A DNA stretch of 64,000 bases from assembly GCF_001027925.1 (NCBI RefSeq), contig NZ_LECT01000053.1, forward strand, positions 1 through 64,000. Direction: 5' to 3'. The notes under the pieces are model-generated. The model had not been told where the DNA came from. It was given only the letters and a program-made list of their open reading frames with translations, and made no database searches. Below are positions 59,201 through 64,000 of the stretch, in pieces. Source of the stretch: Rhodopirellula islandica (GTDB lineage: Bacteria > Planctomycetota > Planctomycetia > Pirellulales > Pirellulaceae). Numbering within the stretch: position 1 is the first letter of the stretch; every line of letters begins with the position of its first letter. The position numbers and the translations under genes were made by a program.

Positions 59201-62200
59201 CAACGCTGACTTCAACGGCACCGACACATTCACGTACCGAGCCGACGATGGCAGCGGGCAATCGGAAATCGCGACCGCAACGATCAATGTGACCGGCGTC
59301 AACGACGCTCCAGAGATTGATTACGACTACGCCACCAGCTTTGACCTCATCACCGAAGACGATGTCGACAACAACGGACAAACCGTTGCGGATATTCTGG
59401 CCTCGTCCGGGCAGGACATCCTGACCGACGCCGACGACGACTCCGAGGGCATCGCGATCGTCATGTCCACCCCCGGCAATGGGACTTGGGAATACTCTAC
59501 CAACGGCGGCACCGACTGGACCGACATTGGCAACGTCAGCAACTCAAACGCACTGCTGCTGCAATCCACGGACCTGGTTCGATTCAACCCCAATGGCGAG
59601 CAGGGAACAACGGCCAGTATCGGATTCCGCGGCTGGGACCAAACCGCGGGAACCGCAGGCACGCACCACAACATCGCCGCCACGGGTGGCGAAACCGCGT
59701 TCAGCAGCAACACCGAATCGGCGTCCATCGTCGTCAGCGATCTCAACGATGCGCCGGTGCTCGACAACAGCGGCGACCTCAGCCTGTCCGCCCAAACTGA
59801 AGAGTCCGGCGCACCCGTTGGCGAGGTCGGCACGGTCATCACCGACATCGTCTCGCTGGGTGGAAACGTCGCTGATGTGGATGCCAGTTCACAAATCGGA
59901 ATCGCCGTCACCGATGCCGACACAACCAATGGAACGTGGTGGTACACCGTCAACAGCGGTTCGACTTGGAACGCGTTGGGTAGCGTCAGCGACGTTTCCG
60001 CTCGCGTATTGAACGCCAATAGCGCCACACGGATTTACTTCGAAGCGGACACTGACTTTGCTGGAACGGTCACTGACGCGATCACGTTCCGCGCTTGGGA
60101 TCGGACGCTCGGCAGCAACGGTTCGATGCAAAACACCAGCACGAACGGCGGAGCCACCGCGTTCTCAACCGCCACAGAGACCGCCGACATCACCGTCAAC
60201 AATGTCAACGACGCGCCGGTTCTGGACGACACCTACCTGTACACGCTGACGTCCATCAACGAAGACGACACCACCAACGGCGGCCAAACCGTCGCCTCGA
60301 TTCTGGCCAGCAACGCCGGTACCGGAATCACTGACGCCGACATGGGTGCCTCCGAAGGCATCGCGATCCGAGCAATCAGTGCTAGCAACGGCCACTGGGA
60401 ATTTTCGACCAACGCCGGTTCTTTCTGGAACAATGTGGGCACGGTCAGTGCATCCAATTCGCTGGTCCTCGGATCCGACGACCTGCTCCGCTTCATCCCC
60501 GACGAAGTCGCCGGTGAACAGAGCAACTTGACCTTTGTCGCCTGGGACCAAACCGACGGATCGACCGCCGGGACCAAGGTCAGCAGCACCACCACTGGCG
60601 ACTCCACCGCATTCAGTGACGAAGTCGCCGTCGCCCGGATCACGGTCACCGAAGTGAACGACGCTCCCAGCGGCAGCGACAACACCGTCACCACGCTTCG
60701 CGATCAAAATCTTGTTTTCGACGCGAGTGATTTCGGCTACAGCGATGTCGATGGCGATGGCTTCGAATCCGTCGTTGTTGACTCATTGGCAGCGGTTGGC
60801 ACGTTGTACCTGGACGCTGACAGCGACGGCGTGATCGATGCAGGCGAAGCGATTTCGGTCAATCAAGTGATCACCAAGACGCAAATCGAAGCGGGCCAAT
60901 TCAAGTTCCAGCCAGTCGCAGGTGAATCCCAAGACGCTTATGACGAATTCACCTTCAGCGTCCGTGACGATGGTGGAACCAGCGACGGCGGTGTGAACAC
61001 GGACACCACGCCAAACACCATGACGATCGACGTCGATGACGCGTACCGCGTGGAAGGCAACATCCTGGAAGACGTCAACGGTGATTCCGTGCTGAGCGAT
61101 GCCGTCGGTGTGTTCGGCGCCAAGGTCTACCTGTACCAAGACGCGGACGACGACGGAGTGATGTCGGCGGGAGATACGTTTTACGCATCCACCACGACCG
61201 ACGCAGGCGGGTTCTACTCGTTCACCAGCTTGATCGACGACACCTACTTCGTCATCGTCGACTCCAGCACCATCAATGCAGACGCCGGATACAACACCGG
61301 ATATGACAGCAACGATGTGCAAGCGGAGCAAACCTATGGCGTCGCGGGTGCCGCCCTCGGGACCGGGTTCCTAAGTTCGGACGGTTCGTTATTCGGTGGT
61401 CGAGACGCGGGAACCGATGACAACTCGGCTTCACTGCTGACCGCTCAACATGTGACTCGCGTGACCGTCAGCGGTGCGGACGTCGCGGACATTGATTCTG
61501 GTTTCAGTTTCAACACGGTTACGAATGTCAACGATTCTGGCCAAGGCAGCCTGCGCCAATTCATCGACAACGCCAACGCAATCAGCGGCGGCAATGAGAT
61601 GCGATTCGTGCCAGGAGTGGCCACGAACACGACCGACGGCAGCGGAAACGACTGGTGGACCATCCAATTGACATCGGTACTTTCCACGATCGAAGACATG
61701 CAAACGATCCTCGACGGAACCGCCTATTCGTCCGCGGACGGAACGACCGTGCTCGATTCCAACGCCGGACAAATCGGTACCGGCGGAACCGTGGGCTTGG
61801 GAGCAGACGGGATCTTGGGGACCGGCGATGACGTCACCCTCGCACAATTCGACCGAACCGAACTCGAAATCGTCGGAATTTCCACCGCCTCCCGCGTCCT
61901 AGTCTTCGAAGGCGATGATGCGGAACTGCGTGACGTTGCGATCCGCAAAACCTCCAACGGAACCACCACCAGTGCTCTGGTGTACTTCAGTGGCGACGAC
62001 GGCGTCTTGGCGGACTCGTTGATCGGTACGTCCGCAGACGGAACCGCCTACGGAGTTACCGGAACCGCCGGCAACTTGGTCTCCTTCAGCGGTTCAGAGA
62101 ATGCCATCGTCACGGACAATTACTTCGGCTACGCCGGCACTGGCATGATCACCGCTTTGGGAGTTTCCGATTCCACCAACGCCCTCGTCTCTGGCAATGA

Positions 62201-64000
62201 ACTCGACGGTGAGTTTCAATTCGGGATTAGCGCGTATAGCGACAACATGCTGGTCACCGGAAACCTGATCGACGGCGTGACAGGCGGTTTCGGAATCGGC
62301 ACGTTCTATGGCCCGCGAACCGGCATGATCGTGGAAAACAACACGGTTCGTAGCACAACCGGCTACGGTGCCATCGTGGCTGGTTATGGATCCGTTGACG
62401 AAACCATTCGCTACAACATCGTTCACGACAACACCAACGCGATCGTCGTTCGAGGCGATGGATCCACCTTCGATGAAGCTGAGAATGCTGTCATCTCGAT
62501 GAACTCGGTCTACAACAACACCGGCCCAGGAATCGCCAATGCTGACACGGATGTCAATGACGGCATCCTGGACACCGACCAAGCCAACGATGGCATCGAT
62601 CATCCGATCATCACCGATGCCAACCTGGACGGAACGGATTTGTCGCTGTCCGGGTACGTGGGTGCTGCTGCGAATGACACGGACTTTGCCGGCGCACGAG
62701 TCGAGTTCTTCTTGTCCGATGGTGACGGAGAAGGAGAAACCTACCTTGGTTTCCTGACCACCGATGCCAATGGGAACTACAACGGAACCCTCACCGTCAG
62801 CGGCGTCGTCGACACCAACTCGATTGTTGCGACCGCAACTCTGGCGGGAAGCGGCACCTCTGAATTTGGAAACGAATTCGGCGTCAATGTGGCTCCGCTG
62901 CTGAGCCTCCCCGGACCACAAACGGCCACCGAAGACATTTCGCATTCCATCAACGGGCTGTCAGTCGGCGATGCGGACACCAATGTGACTTCCGTCGTTC
63001 TTTCGGTCAGCAACGGGACACTCAACATCACCTTGGACGGTTCCGCCACGATCTCTTCGGGAGCCAATGATTCAGCAACGCTGACCATTTCCGGCACACA
63101 GGATGAAATCAACAACACCCTGGCATCGCTCGCCTACCAAGGCAACGCGAACTACAACGGCAGCGATACCCTGACGGTTCTCGCAACCGACGATGGCGGA
63201 TTGACCGACACCAACAACGTCGCCATCACCATCACCCCGGTGAACGATGCCCCAACCTTTGATACCGGCGGATCCACCACGCTGACGACGATCACCGAAG
63301 ACGATTTCAACAACGCGGGTGACACAGTCGCATCCATCATCGCCAGTGCGGGAGGGAACCGAATCACCGATCCCGACTCCGGTGCGGTCGAAGGCATCGC
63401 CATTCGAGCTCACAGCACTTCTTCGGGAACCTGGCAATACCAGCTCGATGGCACTGGCTCGTGGGTCGACTTTGGTACCATCAGTCCCAGCAGTGCATTG
63501 TTGTTGCGAGCCGAAGACCTCGTCCGATACGTCCCCAACGGAGAAACCGGAGAAGAAGTCTGGATCAGCGTCCGAGCGTGGGACCAAACGTCCGGTTCGG
63601 CCGGCGACAGAATCAACTCCAATTCCACCGGCGGATCCACGTCCATCAGCGATGGAACCAAGTACGCGTACCTTACCGTCACAGATGTCAATGACGCCCC
63701 CGCGGTGACGAGCCCCACCACCGCAACCGTCGCCGAAGGCGGTTCGCTGACATTCGACATCGCTGGCGCCGGCATCCTCGACACCTCCGATGTGGACGGT
63801 GACAACTTAACTGTCACCGTGACCGCCGACCACGCCGCAATCGCTCTGTCGCAAACCACCGGGCTGACCGTGATTGACGGCGATGGCAGCGATGGAACAC
63901 TGCAGTTCAGCGGCAGCACGGCCGATATCGACTCGGCGTTGTACGGTTTGGATTACGACTCCCAAGCCGGCTACAACGGCAGTGCGTCCCTGGTCGTCTT
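44247..64000 (+). CDS. Giant multidomain surface protein, N-terminal part (open at window end)
   Basis: The frame runs from about 44247 to the window end without a stop at any point I read: at least 6,584 codons. ATG 44247 has GAGG 9 bases upstream; 44232 and 44277 are alternatives. Residues 21-29 read LEDRVLLSG, an LEPR-XLL-like motif of planctomycete giant proteins. Approximate map: DUF4347 98-265 (HLVSHG His159, IYGCDLA Cys202); LamG-like 272-492, 1302-1522, 1529-1749, 2029-2252, 3712-3895 and 4699-4925; SLREAI-headed beta-helices 515-922, 969-1299, 3219-3702 and a fourth (GSLRQFI) 5752-6219; C-type-lectin-like 1805-1947 and 2465-2615; carbohydrate-binding-like 2270-2440 and 4430-4560; SdrB-like 5599-5719; cadherin/VCBS-like repeats between. 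Asp/Gly-rich loops suggest calcium binding. A secreted adhesin or glycan-binding surface protein is inferred. Confidence 0.9.
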   Translation, partial: MQTNDSEDKAMGKRDFHFFQLEDRVLLSGEGLDAIDVIAPDADLLESINAELDAIDAALDDIAVGDVTPDGEARRIKDEPDFYDPADGPIIMDPARPIEVIFIDEGVQDSDTLIANLRDQSDDSQWVIVRLSDDHSGVDQISDILATLQGVDAIHLVSHGDGESIQLGSDRLSIDSAPSFAGDIASWGHSLDTQADLLIYGCDLASTTEGQDLIEMLALVCNCDVAASDDATGHEDLGGDWILEYAVGDVQTEVAFGYAAQASWRGTLDITSDLVMHHTFDSDASDSSGNAYDGTRTNGAVIDTNDTPNLIGDGKLSLDGDNDYVDFSAHVANFQGITEGTISAWIYHDANSRDVIFETSDSGDSNSRIALFRDDDGSLDFFIREGSTELLDVQTAAGIIPQSTWTHVAVTVNAGGNKLYVNGVQQAVTYNVGSAATNRFFDDVSDLDFGSWGVDKYSGSSFTRHFDGMIDDGRVYDRALSAGDIQELIEVVDTISVTTTNDLSNGNTTSFATLLANDGGDGISLREAIDAANNQAGADTIHFDISGTGAHTINLTSSLTITDTVSIDATTDDSFAANGNQPAIILDGNDSFTGDGIVLTSTADDSMIRGFVIRDFSGDGIEIQADSDGNTIVGNYIGRFNTSGTDAGESQANLGQGVRIVGSNNIIGGTTAADRNLISGNSDGIEISNASGNVIQGNYIGTDITGTLDLGNLYDGIWMVSSANDNQILDNLISGNGARGINIGDTGTNTGNVIQGNLIGTQADGVSTLGNTANGILLGDGGSADNTTIGGATDGQGNTIAFNGDDGIAVYDGTSVSILGNSIFSNTGQAVDLGTSGVAANDVGDSDSGANDLQNYAVLSSAGTDGSGQVAVSGSLNTTSNTTARIEFFVTDVAAAGNGEGKTYLGYTTVVTGGDGNAYFVESFDATLAAGQYITSTTTVIHVGGTYGSTSEFSANVQATSALIVETDGDVLDGDTSSIAALYADKGTDGFISLREAIIASNNTAGADTIFLGDNNYALIQSGASENLAATGDLDITSTISIVGVNAAETTISGVGLGDRIFDIKSGGSLTLNQLAVADAAITSVSGAGVNNAGILNASDVVFRDNSVDSSFGGAIFNAGTAFLNQVSIYDNRATSGAGIFQSSGTLTMSNVDMSGNSADSHGGAIYTSGGSTNIRHSTIVDNTSGDVAGGIYAGASTTIQSSILADNTGTSADAYNTVVSNGYNIIEQYQNFTAHGTDITGAYDASDRSIDTTTGLAYHTLSAGDVGVDGGGGAAPFTDVLGNQRDSNADIGAYEYVSVPQLLAHYQFDSGADATDSSGNGYDGTLEGDASVDITTNTNQIGNGKLTLDGSGDYVDLSANVGSFSALSEGTIAAWVKLSTTDFSTIFDISDQGTENFASLWVENGNLVWAISTNGSSVMRATSTATINDDTWHHVAVTTDASGTSLYIDGVELTGGAVTYSQGDATTTAFFDDLEGATSVKLGAYDIGSVGGEFTGLIDDVQIYNYAINDSEMSELHAYRSETPTDLSATFTNGGGLSINDDGGDDVYLLAENGIGSVDLTQISFEAQFSTNTTDDDTTLISYAGGASTNEFLVYINTNGGAGRAIVQVGGSSFVSTAIDYNTLRDGEIHTWSVTWDSSGGAVKIYADGVLVDSGTGINATSSITSGGTLLLGQEQDAVEGGFNNAQAFKGKLYDVRLFNDVRTEHEIAASRRSGLPYDEANMIANWKFDQLSSDGVVVDSVSGNNLTVKHTTESGFLASEVSLTFSVDENALDGTVLGQVSGVDAEREAQITSLLATDPNLTYSAETGKFYQFVSTASTWDQAQDAATSSLLNTVSGELVTIHTATEQAMIAEIAASNNVSLWIGASDSDTEGDWRWYDGTNADEQFWSGVDSGSDVNNSYTNWNLGEPNDSGGAEDVAYLWFGDGSWNDSDSTQSLGRHVVQWDADDVLDATDALTYSIHSPTVAGAFAIDASTGTITVADGSLLDYETNAIHSMTVRVTDGDSNAYDEVFTVELNDLVESNNAPTDLSSGIELNTDGGNDSYLYLTDGRPVLGDLTQLTVESTFQIDSVPNGYIPIIDYQEGGIETEFGVAINPDGSLHIVVNNQTPATTTGTYTQLLDGEQHHIAVSWDNTNGDVHFYIDGQYAESLAGVETGHQLYNGSTTQLLLGQDADDAGDVYSANVFSGTLHDVRVWNEVRSASEIELNYQAKFDSGNLPSNLVANWQMDGFNGSSEVVDVVGGNNLSVGHGVGAGFTASTPVEDLHIAENATDGTTVGYVVPTDPDVINDVVNDGQFLEAGVPATFQPYESPATMGAWQVVQNSVDLLGDSYERTPLGGQGIDLNGVGPGAIEQTLTTEIGREYQVTFAFSGNWGSDDNTKDLRVSAGGISTDFSVTEPDGWSETNMLWGHRTFTFVAESTSTTLQMMSMDAVSIDFATNNSGPVIGDVQVIEIPAAISTIRNNDSTLTYDAATDKFYRYVDADTDWNSALALATGSSLNGIDGQLVTIRSQYEQELIYKIATDNNDYIWLGASDTLVEGEYRWYDGTEAADLFWQGNHSTGSAIDNAYNNWSATEPNNVSVHDYAFLWNVDGTWGDTSGKPGTPDVVVEWDASEVLSNFTFTLTDDAGGRFAIDASTGEVTVANGLQLDYEANTSHNIEVQVSDAAGNSYAETMTIAVDDLDDNVAPVISSPGGTLPYNENSGPYLIGAASTITDADNTDFDGGQLHLQLTANGLTEDVLDIRNQGTAAGQVGISGTDVTYGGVVVGTYTGPVTGSTALVVTFNSNATQTILNAVQDNLTYENTSENPSTSVRTIEEYITDGDGGTSNTISGGIQPTQVNDAPVMAPWAPVYNTAEGNGSFIATVSAVLQSSVSDVDTGAVEGLAIYSDTGSGGVLEYSINGGSWTAIPSVDLNNALLLKASDQIRFTPDTENGGSMSLSYYAWDQTSGTAGATADVSSRGGTTAFSTAADTVTINVSDVNDEQVISTNDGATFFEGSSFNIITSAMLETTDVDNTTGELTYSVTGSPNHGQLSMDGSAATSFTQADINAGRVTYDHYGSEDFSDSFSFSVDDGVGTASTGTFNITLTPVNDNVVAITSDGGGATASIDVNETESFVTQVTASDGDLPGDTMTYSIIGGTDQGDFTIDASGNLTFVSSPDYENADDSDLDNVYEVTVQVSDGLYTDSQTIKVTVQDVQSTLLNVTTTSDVDDTGLGASYSIEELYAVGGGTDGEISLREAITAANNTLGQDTINFAILNTDSGYTGTAGTDAYWQISLTAALPTITESVILDGTSQTVFGGDVNPGTLGEVTAAGTNGQALSDVERPEIAIIGASGFDGLVVGADNVTVQGFSMYGFSSDSAIHIQDAVLDTAINSNVFGVAPTGIVDPGAALNSFNHVKSLGADNGTLSNNIFAYSEATGFHASNASDNWSVTGNQFINSGYNYSNGDAIAMNGSTGGTIDGNYISGSSTQAIILSGSSSGITISDNTIVGNGVGPIIGSHVQYDAIAMRSGTNNVTLIQNIIADNYGAGIVVNDGAFGIEITENSIDGNGTILSRQGAAASDSVGIDLQGSGEDVNFGTAPYYTVNDAGDADTGGNSLQNFPVISSAVSDGSQITIAGTFNGIANTTFTLEFFDSAEYANGHGQGRTFLGSMEVTTDSSGNATFSTTLTAFVSASDFVTATATNQITEETSEFAAQFAIDGPVYAADNNGHFVFDGDDMITIENTVNLTMSATMTMEAWVKPEDSLLARMILNKEGEYEIGIGDNGNLWWAFTNTDPGWAWHDTGVTVSTTEWSHIAVSYDNGTVNSYINGELVESYAGSGSIGDAHPTKNDLLIGGRMNNPADQYFLGGIDDVRVWNVARTQAEIQSNLTAELAGTEAGLVGYYKFDSSDEVVVDHSTFGHNSEVGIDGQKPTWTGITLTEDATYTVDASGGVLANDIDLDGDSLTVTEINGENADIGNNITLPSGATIQLEADGSFSYVPGTTYQHLNDGETATETFTYTVSDGNGNTDTASATITIVGGNDAPIASAIEGTTLDYTEDDGYVAITDTLTLSDVDNANLQSATVTIASGLDNGEDTLSFVDQNGIVGSYDAGTGVLTLTGTASVAEYQTALRSIQFGNSDANPDTTTRTVEFTVNDGNANSNVGSRDIAIESINDDPYNSGSLPSNVVVLEDSATAIVFTGFDLRDVDGSGGQTLTIKLSTATGGLLFASDGGGVTVTGNNSDSMTLSGTRGDLNAFMTTSGLIQYLHGTPNTEGTGTDTITVIANDNGNTGTGGGTDQTFGTVQVDITNVNDAPGGTDNTITIDEDAAYTFTLADFGYSDIEGDLFEFVHIDTLPADGTIRYNGTAFSAGNYVHYSDISSGMLTFEPVADENGSGYASFTFRVQDDGGTANSGSDIDPVANTLTFDVTPVNDAASVLAENITSNGDFTTDLSDWTVTGNTDWDNNQVRFGQVGGANGTISQTITTVIGETYYLAFEYGDASVSQSQSLDIEVTGGGSLLSKSIVSDITDSSTQRYTYRFVADSTSTTLTFTDTSVDHSGVRGYLDDIEVRSSTLVAQPAVDYAENDSPVQIDTSLNLGDIDDDELESAVIAITGAYADGEDILSFVDTVNITGVWDSGSGTLTLTGTDTLDNYEAALRSVTYFNTSDAPSTATRTVSFTVNDGDADSMVSTQEIEITAVNDAPIAVNDPSGFEAGVQANDPVGYWRLGESSGTTAIDASGNGNDGTYDGVTLGSTGAPTSGTDTAVDFDGSNDSVDLGAFDVDGTGITLSAWINVDDFDNDQQRIISKAESTGGSGEDQHWWMLSTEASGGDNVLRFRVKAGGTTDTLVASSGDIAVDQWHFVAATYDEVTGLMKLYLNGTEVGSQTHSVGGAVSQDATKTVTIGANPNNTNYFDGSIDEVAVFDKALTQSQLQDMQASTGGNYQVDEDHTLSVDAANGVLANDSDPENDAITAVLVTGPANASSFTLNADGSFSYTGNADFNGTDTFTYRADDGSGQSEIATATINVTGVNDAPEIDYDYATSFDLITEDDVDNNGQTVADILASSGQDILTDADDDSEGIAIVMSTPGNGTWEYSTNGGTDWTDIGNVSNSNALLLQSTDLVRFNPNGEQGTTASIGFRGWDQTAGTAGTHHNIAATGGETAFSSNTESASIVVSDLNDAPVLDNSGDLSLSAQTEESGAPVGEVGTVITDIVSLGGNVADVDASSQIGIAVTDADTTNGTWWYTVNSGSTWNALGSVSDVSARVLNANSATRIYFEADTDFAGTVTDAITFRAWDRTLGSNGSMQNTSTNGGATAFSTATETADITVNNVNDAPVLDDTYLYTLTSINEDDTTNGGQTVASILASNAGTGITDADMGASEGIAIRAISASNGHWEFSTNAGSFWNNVGTVSASNSLVLGSDDLLRFIPDEVAGEQSNLTFVAWDQTDGSTAGTKVSSTTTGDSTAFSDEVAVARITVTEVNDAPSGSDNTVTTLRDQNLVFDASDFGYSDVDGDGFESVVVDSLAAVGTLYLDADSDGVIDAGEAISVNQVITKTQIEAGQFKFQPVAGESQDAYDEFTFSVRDDGGTSDGGVNTDTTPNTMTIDVDDAYRVEGNILEDVNGDSVLSDAVGVFGAKVYLYQDADDDGVMSAGDTFYASTTTDAGGFYSFTSLIDDTYFVIVDSSTINADAGYNTGYDSNDVQAEQTYGVAGAALGTGFLSSDGSLFGGRDAGTDDNSASLLTAQHVTRVTVSGADVADIDSGFSFNTVTNVNDSGQGSLRQFIDNANAISGGNEMRFVPGVATNTTDGSGNDWWTIQLTSVLSTIEDMQTILDGTAYSSADGTTVLDSNAGQIGTGGTVGLGADGILGTGDDVTLAQFDRTELEIVGISTASRVLVFEGDDAELRDVAIRKTSNGTTTSALVYFSGDDGVLADSLIGTSADGTAYGVTGTAGNLVSFSGSENAIVTDNYFGYAGTGMITALGVSDSTNALVSGNELDGEFQFGISAYSDNMLVTGNLIDGVTGGFGIGTFYGPRTGMIVENNTVRSTTGYGAIVAGYGSVDETIRYNIVHDNTNAIVVRGDGSTFDEAENAVISMNSVYNNTGPGIANADTDVNDGILDTDQANDGIDHPIITDANLDGTDLSLSGYVGAAANDTDFAGARVEFFLSDGDGEGETYLGFLTTDANGNYNGTLTVSGVVDTNSIVATATLAGSGTSEFGNEFGVNVAPLLSLPGPQTATEDISHSINGLSVGDADTNVTSVVLSVSNGTLNITLDGSATISSGANDSATLTISGTQDEINNTLASLAYQGNANYNGSDTLTVLATDDGGLTDTNNVAITITPVNDAPTFDTGGSTTLTTITEDDFNNAGDTVASIIASAGGNRITDPDSGAVEGIAIRAHSTSSGTWQYQLDGTGSWVDFGTISPSSALLLRAEDLVRYVPNGETGEEVWISVRAWDQTSGSAGDRINSNSTGGSTSISDGTKYAYLTVTDVNDAPAVTSPTTATVAEGGSLTFDIAGAGILDTSDVDGDNLTVTVTADHAAIALSQTTGLTVIDGDGSDGTLQFSGSTADIDSALYGLDYDSQAGYNGSASLVV
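52800..53205 (+). repeat. Repeat module copy 1 in giant gene
   Basis: A module of about 135-150 residues with the pattern 'DxDxGAxEGxAI...YSxNGGxW...NALLLxxxDxxRFxPD...AWDQTxGTAG...GGxTAFS'. The same pattern recurs at 59310-59750, 59760-60215, 60225-60668 and 63240-63700. Each ends in the 'VNDAP'-type linker typical of cadherin/VCBS-like surface repeats. Confidence 0.75.
59310..60668 (+). repeat. Repeat modules copies 2-4, head to tail
   Basis: Three successive copies of the module first seen at 52800: 59310-59750 (GNGTWEYSTNGGTDW), 59760-60215 (TNGTWWYTVNSGSTW) and 60225-60668 (SNGHWEFSTNAGSFW). All share the 'AWDQTxGxxG' (or WDRT) core and the closing 'VNDAP' linker. Adjacent copies suggest local tandem duplication. 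Confidence 0.75.
63240..63700 (+). repeat. Repeat module copy 5
   Basis: Fifth copy of the module, with DFNNAGDTVASIIASAGGNR, then SSGTWQYQLDGTGSWVDFG, ALLLRAEDLVRYVPNGE and AWDQTSGSAGD. It is separated from copies 2-4 by the SdrB-like and fourth beta-helix regions. More copies may lie beyond the window end. Confidence 0.7.

Noticed and set aside
62094-62945. Antisense frame of 283 codons in the giant gene
   Set aside because: Same reason: it lies opposite a beta-helix region with clear coding character and has no recognisable domain.

Overview
The window looks like a chromosomal segment of a marine planctomycete, most likely Rhodopirellula or a close relative in the Pirellulaceae. This is judged from content only: an exported sulfatase, a heme-binding CxxCH protein of the planctomycete type, DUF1573 and DUF11 exported proteins, a dihydropteroate-synthase-like DUF6513 protein linked to methanopterin C1 chemistry, and a giant multidomain surface protein with an LEPR-XLL-like N-terminal motif. 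I saw no tRNA, rRNA, CRISPR array or prophage.

Layout. 1-430: palindromic repeats. 0.43-11.8 kb, mostly + strand: DUF11 envelope protein, degenerate receiver/ATPase switch protein, inactive-looking site-2-protease homologue, an overlapping trio (HD-GYP phosphodiesterase, RNase HII-like protein, cytochrome-c-like protein), a ferritin-like protein on the minus strand, a ribbon-helix-helix-like protein and a WYL regulator. 11.8-25.3 kb: mixed metabolic and envelope genes (PyrK-like reductase, transglutaminase, ScdA-N protein, sulfatase, exported nitrilase, DUF2314-ankyrin protein, DUF1206 protein, AI-2E-type permease, second DUF11 protein, DUF4153-like membrane protein), with a 7-bp tandem repeat near 16.8 kb. 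25.3-26.85 kb: a REP-associated transposase (RAYT) inside an array of 142-bp repeats carrying 20-bp inverted arms. 26.86-31.3 kb: dnaB and dnaA on the minus strand, diverging from maf across an intergenic region with DnaA-box-like sites and palindromes, a candidate oriC. 31.4-37.1 kb: DUF1573 protein, DUF6513 protein, O-antigen-ligase/TPR protein.

37.08-64.0 kb is the most striking part. A tightly packed minus-strand operon encodes a TolC-like outer-membrane channel, a periplasmic adaptor, a second adaptor with an extra N-terminal soluble domain, and a PqqD-like/M50 protease/HlyD fusion. Diverging from it is one open reading frame that starts near 44,247 and is still open at the window end (at least 6,584 codons). 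It carries an LEDRVLLSG motif, a DUF4347 domain, six LamG-like domains, two C-type-lectin-like domains, four beta-helix regions and many cadherin/VCBS-like repeats. I propose that the operon exports and perhaps processes this surface protein. The system has no ABC or RND pump in the window, so the M50 fusion occupies the position where a pump would be expected.
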